Source: JBFWQM01 sp050249455 (GTDB taxonomy: Bacteria; Pseudomonadota; Alphaproteobacteria; MPNO01; VGEU01). From it: a stretch of 20,308 nt of DNA. Positions 14,253 through 20,308 of the stretch are shown here, one piece after another. The stretch is from positions 1-20,308 of the forward strand of contig JBFWQM010000078.1 of NCBI GenBank assembly GCA_050249455.1. The letters run 5' to 3'. A model generated the notes under the pieces. That model was not told the DNA's origin, searched no databases, and worked only from the letters and a program-made list of their open reading frames with translations. Each line of letters begins with the position of its first letter. Position 1 is the stretch's first letter. The position numbers were made by a program, and so were the translations under genes.

Positions 14253-16457
14253 TCAGCTCGCGCGCAGGACCGCGGCGCCGCGCGGCGCCACCAGCATCAC
14301 CCGATCGGGGGGCAGCCGCACGGTCACCGTCGTGCCGCGGCCCAGCTCGCTCTCCATGACCAGCGAGCCGCCGTGCAGCTCCGCAAGGGCCTTGGCGAGG
14401 GGCAGCCCGAGCCCAGTTCCCTCGTACTTGCGGTTCAGGTCGCTGTCGACCTGGCGGAACTTCTGCAGCGCCTTCGGGATGTCGTCGGGCGCCATGCCGA
14501 TGCCGGTATCGGCGACCTGAAAGACGAAGCCGCCCTCCTCGTCGATCCAGCCGCGCAGGATCACGTTGCCGCCAGGCTTGGTGAACTTGACGGCGTTGCT
14601 CAGCAGGTTGACCAGGATCTGCTTCAGCTTGCGCTTGTCGGCCGCCACCTTGGGCAGGGTCTGGTCGAGCTCCATCAGCAGCACGACCTTGCCCTTCTCG
14701 GCGTGATGGCGCATCAAGGTCATCAGCGACTTGGCCATGTCAGGCACGTGGATGTCTTCCTCGTAGAGCTCCTCGCTGCCCGACTCGACCTTGGAAAGGT
14801 CGAGGATGTCGTTGATCAGTGCCAGCAGGTGCTGGCCCGACTCGTGGATGTCCTGCGCGTATTCGGCATATTTGCGGTTGCCGAGCGGCCCCAGCGTCTC
14901 GCTGATCATCACCTCCGAGAAGCCGATGACGGCATTGAGCGGCGTGCGCAGCTCGTGGCTCACGTTGGCGATGAACTCGGACTTGGCCCTGTTCGCGAGC
15001 TCCGCCTGCTCCTTGGCCATGCGTAGCGACTGCTGGACCTCGACCTCGTCGGTCACGTTCCGGCCGGTGCCGCGGTAGCCGATGAAGGCGCCGTTCTCGT
15101 CCAGCACCGGCTTTCCGCTCATCCGCCACCACTGGGAGTTGCCGGCGTGGTCGGCGTATTCGTAGAGCACGTCCTTGAACGGGCGGCGGGCCTGCAGCTC
15201 GGCGAAGTAGCGCTCGCCGTCGACGCCATGGGGCTCGAACTTGGCATGCTCGCCGCCCCGCTCGCCGCGCAGCGTCAGCGGCCTGAACTCCTCGGACGAG
15301 GCGAAGCGCTTCGAGAAGTAGTCGAAGCGGAGCTCCGCATCGGTCGACCAGAACCAGTCCGAGGCGATTTCCGCGTAGTCGCGGAACCGCTCCTGGTTCT
15401 GGCGCAGGATGCGTTCCCCTTCGTGCGCCTGCAGCCGGCCGATGCGCCGGTGGATCAGCGCCAGCACCAGGAGGCCGCTGACGACCAGCCCCAGGGCGAC
15501 GAACAGCGCCACGTACCACGGCCGGATCGTGCTCAGCGTATGGTATTCCTGCACGTGCAGCACGTAGGACCGGCTGTTCGCTGCGACCACGACGTCCGAG
15601 GTGAACGGGGCGACGCTGCGCAGCACGCCGTCAGGCAGCGTCTGGCGATGCTCGAAGACCGGCGTCTCGGCGCCCAGCTCGAGCTCCGGCGCGGCGGTCA
15701 GGCTGAAGTCGAGGTCGCCGTAGGAATCGACGAACGAGCGGAAGAACTGCTTCGGCTCGAGCACGAGCGCGATCACGCCGGCGAGCTGGGTCTCGCGCCC
15801 TTCCTTGGTGCGCGGCGAATTGTGGCCGAGGTAGATCGCCTTGAACACGACGATGCCGCGTCCGATCAGCGGGATGTCGAGCGGATCGGAGGCGACCACG
15901 GCGCCGCTGCGCACGGCGCGGTCGATGGCCTGCGCCAGGATCGGCTCGGACAGCACGTCGAAGCCGATCAGCGCGGCGAACTGCGGATCGAGCGGCTCGA
16001 ACACACGGATCGGCAGCGTGCGGGAGCGGTCGGCGGCGCGGCGCAGCGCATTATCCGGCCCGCGCTCGGTGACCTTGAAGGTCATGAACCCGTCGGCGCG
16101 CATGTCCTCTTCGAACCGCTCGCGCTCCTCGGCGGGAAGCACGCGCATCAGCGCGATGGTGCGGATGTGCGGGTACGACCGCAGCAATTCGTTCGACAGC
16201 GCCGAAAGCTCGTAGCTCTTGACGCTGTCGCTGGCGTGATGCAGCCCGACGAGGGCGGTCAGAACCGCTTCTGTGCCGCCGAACCGGTGCGCCAGGTCAC
16301 GCTGCAGGCTGTCTGCGCGATCGCGGAAGGAGCGCGACGCGCTCGCAAGCTCCATCCACGTCGCCAGCCCGCCGAGGGACGCGCAGGCGACAAGGCAGAG
16401 CAGTACAAGGCACGTCGACTCCCAGGTCCGAAAAAGCCGCCGCTTATCGCGCCTCAA
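14253..16457 (-). CDS. CHASE-PAS sensor histidine kinase
   Basis: A 734-residue membrane kinase. A first membrane helix (about 15-37) and a second (about 315-336) enclose a periplasmic CHASE domain (about 45-305). CHASE signatures include IALMRVLPAEERERFEEDMRADG, the FEPLDP.....IGFDVLSEP stretch and SGAVVASDPL. A cytoplasmic PAS domain (about 355-475) ends at YRGTGRNVTDE. The kinase core has His501 in SHELRTPLNAVIGF, Asn621 in NLLSNAVKF, DTGIG (650-654) and GTGLGLPLA. There is no receiver domain. The start is TTG at 16457, inside the last 14 nt of the upstream binding-protein gene; a later ATG would remove the first helix. Partner: probably the cotranscribed periplasmic protein. No response regulator gene is present. 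Confidence 0.93.
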   Translation of the reverse strand: MRRDKRRLFRTWESTCLVLLCLVACASLGGLATWMELASASRSFRDRADSLQRDLAHRFGGTEAVLTALVGLHHASDSVKSYELSALSNELLRSYPHIRTIALMRVLPAEERERFEEDMRADGFMTFKVTERGPDNALRRAADRSRTLPIRVFEPLDPQFAALIGFDVLSEPILAQAIDRAVRSGAVVASDPLDIPLIGRGIVVFKAIYLGHNSPRTKEGRETQLAGVIALVLEPKQFFRSFVDSYGDLDFSLTAAPELELGAETPVFEHRQTLPDGVLRSVAPFTSDVVVAANSRSYVLHVQEYHTLSTIRPWYVALFVALGLVVSGLLVLALIHRRIGRLQAHEGERILRQNQERFRDYAEIASDWFWSTDAELRFDYFSKRFASSEEFRPLTLRGERGGEHAKFEPHGVDGERYFAELQARRPFKDVLYEYADHAGNSQWWRMSGKPVLDENGAFIGYRGTGRNVTDEVEVQQSLRMAKEQAELANRAKSEFIANVSHELRTPLNAVIGFSEVMISETLGPLGNRKYAEYAQDIHESGQHLLALINDILDLSKVESGSEELYEEDIHVPDMAKSLMTLMRHHAEKGKVVLLMELDQTLPKVAADKRKLKQILVNLLSNAVKFTKPGGNVILRGWIDEEGGFVFQVADTGIGMAPDDIPKALQKFRQVDSDLNRKYEGTGLGLPLAKALAELHGGSLVMESELGRGTTVTVRLPPDRVMLVAPRGAAVLRAS

Positions 16458-17448
16458 GCCCCGCTACCTTCTTGGCGGTTTCCAGCAGCGCCCGCGGCAG
16501 TTGGACGCGCGACGCCGCCAGGATATCGTCGTTGATCCAGAAGTCGCGGCGCGAGTTCGGGACCACGGGGATCTCGGCCGGCTTGACGCCGTCGAGGATC
16601 CGCAGCGCCGTTCGCGCCGCCCATTCCCCCTGCTCCTCCGACACCTTCGTGACGCCGAGGATCGTCCACGGCATCATCCAGTCGTGATTGGTCACGCTGA
16701 GCCGGCGGGTCGACTCGAGCACCGCGGCGCGGGCGCGCGCCGGATCCCAGTCCTTGATCCCCTCGCTGTTGCCGACGATGACGACGTCGTATTCCTGCGC
16801 CGCCGCGTAAGTCTCGATCCAGGCCTCGGTGGTGGGCACGAGCTTGTGGTCGAGCTGGAAGCCGAGCTGCTTGGAGGCGCGCTCGAACCGGGCGAGGTTC
16901 TTCTCCTCGGTGAGGCTTGCCGAACCGAGGTAGAACGCCCGGCGGAACGACGGGACGATCTGGGCCGCCTTCTCGATCATGGGCACGATCGGCGCCACCT
17001 CGATCATGCCGGTCGCGTTGTTGTACGGAAAACCGTATTCGGTCGCGGTCCAGTTGATGCCGCAGAACACGAACGGCAGCTTGGCGTCCTTGTAATGGGC
17101 CTGGATCACGTACTTGGCCGCTTCGTCATCCGCCGTGATCACGATGTCGGGCTGCCAGGATTCGATGATTCCCCTGGCCGCCGCCGCCTGGTCCTTGCGC
17201 TCCGCCTCGGAAGTCTTGCGCTTCGCGTCCATGTTGAACTGGCGAACCTCGCACTTGCCGTCCAGGGTCGCGCGCAGACCGCGTTCGATAGCATCCGAAT
17301 GATCGTAGCCCGGATGGTAGGACGAGATGAAGAAGCACTTGCGCTTCGCGTCCACCGCCTGTGCGGGGCTGGCGGCGATGGTGGCGAAGGTCGCCAGTCC
17401 CGCCAGGACGATCGGACCGGCGAGTCGGAACGGAGAGAAGCGATTCAT
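16444..17448 (-). CDS. Periplasmic ABC_sub_bind-type substrate-binding protein
   Basis: A 334-residue precursor with a signal peptide (MNRFSPFRLAGPIVLAGLATFATIAASPAQA, probable cut after Ala31). The mature part begins VDAKRKCFFISSYHPGYDHSD, the characteristic opening of the ABC_sub_bind (PF04392) family. Other markers are PDIVITADDEAAKYV, LPFVFCGIN and the ending NSRRDFWINDDIL. Such proteins adopt a two-lobed periplasmic fold. No permease or ATPase gene follows; the next gene is a CHASE kinase whose start overlaps by 14 nt. I infer a role as a ligand-loaded input to that kinase, comparable in principle to LuxP-LuxQ. A GTG at 17478 would add ten residues before the signal peptide; ATG 17448 gives a normal signal sequence. 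Confidence 0.9.
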   Translation of the reverse strand: MNRFSPFRLAGPIVLAGLATFATIAASPAQAVDAKRKCFFISSYHPGYDHSDAIERGLRATLDGKCEVRQFNMDAKRKTSEAERKDQAAAARGIIESWQPDIVITADDEAAKYVIQAHYKDAKLPFVFCGINWTATEYGFPYNNATGMIEVAPIVPMIEKAAQIVPSFRRAFYLGSASLTEEKNLARFERASKQLGFQLDHKLVPTTEAWIETYAAAQEYDVVIVGNSEGIKDWDPARARAAVLESTRRLSVTNHDWMMPWTILGVTKVSEEQGEWAARTALRILDGVKPAEIPVVPNSRRDFWINDDILAASRVQLPRALLETAKKVAGLEAR

Positions 17449-17713
17449 GTGCGTGCACCCTGCATCAGCGTTTCGCACGATCGACGGCCCGGATGGCCCG
17501 GGACCGAGGGCAAGGCGTGCGGAACGACGTTAGATTTGCCGCTAATGAAAGGGAAGCACGGACCGGTAAAGAAGCTATAAACTTTCGTCATACCCATGCG
17601 ACCCGGCGTCGCGCCACCGCATTCCGTCGCCATGATATGGCCGGGGGTAGCACTTCGTTAAAGCCCGCCGCCTAGCGTCCGCCGATGGCAGGCCGCGTTC
17701 AGGCACTTCCCCG
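17449..17713. other. Divergent promoter region between two kinase units
   Basis: 265 nt separate the binding-protein/CHASE-kinase unit (minus) from the MASE1 kinase (plus). The central part (about 17525-17600) is locally AT-rich and holds TATAAA at 17574, plausible for promoters, but no convincing paired -35/-10 or operator was found. No gene is supported here. Confidence 0.5.
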
Positions 17714-19441
17714 ATGGTCGTAGGTACCGGTTCCGGGCACCCTGCCCGTCCCGAGTGTGGCCCGTGGCGGTTCCCGGCGCCCCGCGGCCCGTGGGGCTGG
17801 GTCGCCGCCAACGCCGCCCTCGCTGCCGTCTATTTCGCGCTCGGCCTGGTGGTCAGCCGGTTCTTCGCCGCCTACGGCATCTTTCCGTCCCCCATCTGGC
17901 TGCCCGCCAGCATCGCGGTGGTCGCGGCCATGGTCGGCCGGTTCCGCATGCTGCCCGGCATCTTCGCCGGCTCGTTCGCGGCCAACGCGATCCTCTTCGA
18001 GGCTTCGCTCGGCGTCGCGACGATCGTCTCCGCCGCCAATGCGCTGGGGCCGGTCGTCGCGGTGGCGGTGCTGCGGCGCTGCCGGTGCTCCGAACGGCTC
18101 TTCACCTCCGCCGCCGGGGTCTCGGCGTTCCTGATCTGCACCATCCTGGTCCATCCGGCGATCACCGCGACCGGCGGGGCGCTGGCGCTCGGGCTGGGCC
18201 GGCCGCTCGACCTCGGCCAGTCCTACGTCGTCTGGGTCGGCTGGTGGCTGAGCGACGCCGGCGGAACCCTCTATCTGGCGCCGGCGCTGATCCTGTGGCT
18301 GGGGCTGGAGAGCGACTCCGAGGGCGGCGCGGTCATGCGCCAGGCGCTCGGCCGGCGCGATTTCGCGATCTGGGCGCTGGTGGCGCTGGGCGGGCTGGCG
18401 CTGTTCCTGACCCCGACGCTGCATGCCGGCGACCTGCGGTCGGCGTTCGCGTTCCTGCTGGTGGTGCCGCTGTCGTGGATCGCGCTGCGGATGTCGCTGC
18501 GCGACGCCTACACGCTGGTGTCGCTGGTCGCCGTGGTGGCGACCGCCGGCACCGTGGCCGGGGTGGGTCCCTTCCAGTTCCCCGGCCTGGCGAACAAGCT
18601 GGAGCCGGTCGGCACCCTGGTCGTCCTGCTGGCGATGAACGTGCTGACCATCGTGGCGCTGGTCAGCGAGCGCGACGAGGCGCAGAAGGCGCGCAAGGTG
18701 AAGGCGATGTTCCTGGCCAAGACCAGCCACGAGCTGCGCACGCCGCTGAACGCGATCATCGGCTTCTCCTCGCTGATCGACCAGCAGGCGCTGGGGCCGC
18801 TGCCGAACAAGGCCTACATGGACTACGCGCGGCTGATCCAGTCGAGCGGCGAGCACCTGCTGGCGCTGATCAACGACCTCCTGGAGATGTCGAAGATCGA
18901 GGCGGGCCGCATCGACCTGCACGACGAGCGCATCGACCTCGCCGCCGCGGTCGAGGGCGCGGCGGCGCTGGTGGCCGGCCAGGCGCGGGCGAAGTCGATC
19001 GCGCTCGACATCGGCGCGGCCGACGCGGAGATCGTGGTCGAGGCCGACGCCAAGGCGTTGCGCCAGATCCTGCTCAACCTTTTGTCCAACGCGGTCAAGT
19101 TCACCCCGGAAGGCGGCCGGATCGCGGTCGAGACGGCGCAGGGCGGCGGCGGCGAGGTGGTCGTCCGCGTCACCGACTCCGGTATCGGCATCCCGGCGGA
19201 CGCCCAGAGCCGCCTGTTCACGCCGTTCGAGCGCGCGCACCGCGACGCGTCCCAGCCGATCGAGGGCACCGGCCTCGGCCTCGCCATCACCAAGGGCCTA
19301 GTGCTCCTCCACGGCGGCACCATCGACCTCGCCAGCGACGAAGGCCGCGGCACCACGGTGACCGTGACCCTGCCCGCCGCCCGCGTGGTCCACGCCGCGC
19401 GCCGCACCGTCCGCCCCGCCGACCAGATCGCCGCGGAGTAG
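17714..19441 (+). CDS. MASE1-domain sensor histidine kinase
   Basis: A 575-residue kinase. The first ~315 residues hold about eight membrane helices in a MASE1-like sensor (PF05231). Its features are FPSPIWLPASIAVVAAMVGRFRMLPGIFAGSFAAN early and GWWLSDAGGTLYLAPALILW near residues 176-195. No PAS or other soluble sensor intervenes. The core has His339 in SHELRTPLNAIIGF, Asn459 in NLLSNAVKF, DSGIGI (488-493) and GTGLGLAI. The kinase core resembles that of the CHASE kinase (both have GPL.N..Y..YA..I..SG.HLLALIND), so the two could share downstream partners. The ATG at 17714 has only a weak AGG 10 nt upstream. It lacks a receiver domain and an adjacent response regulator gene. The stimulus of MASE1 sensors is generally unknown. 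Confidence 0.91.
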   Translation: MVVGTGSGHPARPECGPWRFPAPRGPWGWVAANAALAAVYFALGLVVSRFFAAYGIFPSPIWLPASIAVVAAMVGRFRMLPGIFAGSFAANAILFEASLGVATIVSAANALGPVVAVAVLRRCRCSERLFTSAAGVSAFLICTILVHPAITATGGALALGLGRPLDLGQSYVVWVGWWLSDAGGTLYLAPALILWLGLESDSEGGAVMRQALGRRDFAIWALVALGGLALFLTPTLHAGDLRSAFAFLLVVPLSWIALRMSLRDAYTLVSLVAVVATAGTVAGVGPFQFPGLANKLEPVGTLVVLLAMNVLTIVALVSERDEAQKARKVKAMFLAKTSHELRTPLNAIIGFSSLIDQQALGPLPNKAYMDYARLIQSSGEHLLALINDLLEMSKIEAGRIDLHDERIDLAAAVEGAAALVAGQARAKSIALDIGAADAEIVVEADAKALRQILLNLLSNAVKFTPEGGRIAVETAQGGGGEVVVRVTDSGIGIPADAQSRLFTPFERAHRDASQPIEGTGLGLAITKGLVLLHGGTIDLASDEGRGTTVTVTLPAARVVHAARRTVRPADQIAAE

Positions 19442-19478
19442 CCTGCGCCAGGAACAGGCTGCGCCGGCGCGGTTTCAG

Positions 19479-19497
19479 ATGTAAGACTACCTCACAT
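19479..19497. promoter_or_regulatory. Candidate TetR operator overlapping its own start codon
   Basis: ATGTAAG (19479-19485) and CTCACAT (19491-19497) form an inverted repeat with one mismatch around ACTAC. The outer half-sites ATGTAA and TCACAT are the same as those of the site at 20195-20219. The right arm overlaps the tetR start codon, which suggests autorepression. Confidence 0.55.
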
Positions 19498-20158
19498 GAG
19501 CTGGTCGGGCGACGATTCCGGGGGCGGTCGGCGGGGTTACCATCACGGCAACCTGCGCGAGGCGCTGGTGCGCGCGGCGCTCGACCTGATCGCCGCGAAG
19601 GGGCCGGGCGGCTTCACCTTCGCCGACGCTGCGCGCGCCGCCGGGGTCAGCTCCGCCGCGCCGTACCGCCACTTCCGCGACCGCGAGGCGCTGCTCGCCG
19701 ACGTCGCGCGGCGCGGCTACGAACGGTTCGCCGCGCGCCTGGGCGAGGCATGGGACGACGGTCGGCCGGAGCCGTTCCGCGCCTTCGAGAACCTTGGCCG
19801 CGCCTACCTCGCCTTCGCGCGCGAGGAGCCGGCGTACTACTCGGCCATGTTCGAGGCCGGCGTCGCCACCGACGCCGAGCCGGGCCTGCGCATGGCGGCC
19901 GACCGCGCCTTCGCGGTGCTGCGCCGGGCCTCGGAATCGCTGACCGCCCGCCTGCCCCCCGGCCCCGGCCGGCCGCCGGCGCTGATGGTCAGCCTGCACG
20001 CCTGGGCGCTCGCCCACGGCATCGCCGCGCTGTTCGCCCGCGCCGACGCCGGCCGGCGCAGCCTGCCGATGGCGCCGGAAGAGCTGCTGGAGGCCGGCAT
20101 GCTGATCTACCTGCGCGGGCTCGGCCTGTTCGACGAGGAAATCGACTCGTCGCGGTAA
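19496..20158 (+). CDS. TetR-family transcriptional regulator, WHG-type C-terminal domain
   Basis: A 220-residue repressor-type protein. The N-terminal domain begins RRGYHHGNLREALVRAALDLIAAKG. The helix-turn-helix spans about 39-61 (FTFADAARAAGVSSAAPYRHF), which binds DNA as a dimer. The C-terminal domain has HAWALAHGIAALF (168-180) with Trp170, His174 and Gly175, the WHG signature of the TetR_C_33 group (PF13305), whose ligands are mostly unknown. No Shine-Dalgarno precedes the ATG at 19496 and an operator-like repeat covers it, so the messenger may be nearly leaderless. It lies 54 nt after the MASE1 kinase and 77 nt before the DUF2852-like gene. Matching inverted repeats at both promoters suggest it controls itself and that gene. 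Confidence 0.92.
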   Translation: MSWSGDDSGGGRRGYHHGNLREALVRAALDLIAAKGPGGFTFADAARAAGVSSAAPYRHFRDREALLADVARRGYERFAARLGEAWDDGRPEPFRAFENLGRAYLAFAREEPAYYSAMFEAGVATDAEPGLRMAADRAFAVLRRASESLTARLPPGPGRPPALMVSLHAWALAHGIAALFARADAGRRSLPMAPEELLEAGMLIYLRGLGLFDEEIDSSR

Positions 20159-20166
20159 GCCGCACC

Positions 20167-20195
20167 TTGACAGGAACCGGCGCCGGGGCTACCTA
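20167..20195 (+). promoter_or_regulatory. Candidate promoter of the DUF2852-like gene
   Basis: A perfect -35 hexamer TTGACA at 20167-20172 is followed by 17 nt and a poor -10 (TACCTA, 20190-20195). The -10 region runs directly into the inverted repeat at 20195-20219, so a bound repressor would block RNA polymerase. Confidence 0.45.
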
Positions 20196-20219
20196 TGTAA
20201 ATGTAATTAACATTCACAT
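20195..20219. promoter_or_regulatory. Candidate TetR operator upstream of the DUF2852-like gene
   Basis: ATGTAAATGT (20195-20204) and ACATTCACAT (20210-20219) form a 10-bp inverted repeat with one mismatch around AATTA. It can also be read as two tandem half-sites on each side (ATGTAA, ATGTAA; TAACAT, TCACAT). It lies between the -35 hexamer and the start codon at 20236, where a repressor would act. Confidence 0.7.
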
Positions 20220-20235
20220 GAGGCACGAGGGGCGC

Positions 20236-20308
20236 ATGGAAATCGCCGCCAGACTGGACGACTACGGCAAGCCGGCTTGGATCGCGTTGATGGTCGTGAG
20301 CTTCATCG
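20236..20308 (+). CDS. DUF2852-like small membrane protein, 3'-truncated
   Basis: Only 24 codons are present before the window ends: MEIAARLDDYGKPAW followed by a hydrophobic helix IALMVVSFI. A short polar stretch ending KPAWIALMV then a membrane helix is what I recall for alphaproteobacterial DUF2852 proteins, which are small and of unknown function. GAGGGG lies 3 nt before the ATG. The gene is preceded by a strong -35 and the inverted repeat above. The assignment is tentative because the diagnostic remainder is outside the window. Confidence 0.5.
   Translation, partial: MEIAARLDDYGKPAWIALMVVSFI

Noticed and set aside
12434..14359. Long plus-strand open frame spanning the dioxygenase and permease genes in another frame
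   Set aside because: Its product is arginine/alanine-rich with no family features, while the other frame gives two clear proteins with good starts.

Overview
The window looks like chromosomal DNA from a GC-rich alphaproteobacterium, possibly a Rhodospirillales or Hyphomicrobiales relative. The grounds are the uniformly high GC, the extreme third-position bias, the PleC/DivJ-like histidine kinase cores, the ABC_sub_bind periplasmic protein and the DUF2852-like gene at the right edge. The exact genus cannot be read from the sequence. I saw no rRNA, tRNA, CRISPR array or insertion sequence.

Left part (1-7181): the 3' end of a TauD/TfdA-type dioxygenase runs rightward and converges on a complete nine-gene operon on the minus strand, atpDCQRBEFAG. 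This order, with the small membrane genes atpQ and atpR between epsilon and a and with no delta gene, is diagnostic of the N-type (alternative) F1Fo ATPase, a laterally spreading rotary ATPase usually carried beside the housekeeping enzyme. The genes are tightly packed (mostly 4-nt overlaps). The c subunit carries a carboxylate in both helices, and the b subunit carries a delta-like C-terminal extension.

Middle part (7182-12461): a small TFIIB-type zinc-ribbon protein is divergent from the ATPase operon. Next, on the minus strand, is a 690-residue surface-type protein with a kelch/galactose-oxidase-like front half and six near-identical 48-residue FG-GAP/VCBS repeats. A 454-nt AT-rich intergenic island with several inverted repeats separates it from a soluble chemoreceptor with three exactly spaced PAS domains (BdlA-like). 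The zinc-ribbon gene has an excellent Shine-Dalgarno, and so does the chemoreceptor.

Right part (12462-20308): a second, unrelated TauD/TfdA dioxygenase is cotranscribed with a TauE/SafE (TSUP) permease, which suggests oxidation of an organosulfur or organic-acid substrate plus export of an anion. Convergent to it is a two-gene sensory unit: a periplasmic ABC_sub_bind protein overlapping a CHASE-PAS histidine kinase, with no transporter and no response regulator. Divergent from that is a second orphan kinase with a MASE1 membrane sensor. The window ends with a WHG-type TetR regulator and the start of a DUF2852-like small membrane protein. Inverted repeats built from ATGTAA/TCACAT half-sites lie over the start of the tetR gene and over the promoter of the downstream gene, which reads as an autoregulated repressor-target pair.

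The most notable items are the complete N-ATPase operon (ion specificity unresolved), the binding-protein/CHASE-kinase pair, and the TetR operator pair. None is certainly a new system; the last two are the least described.
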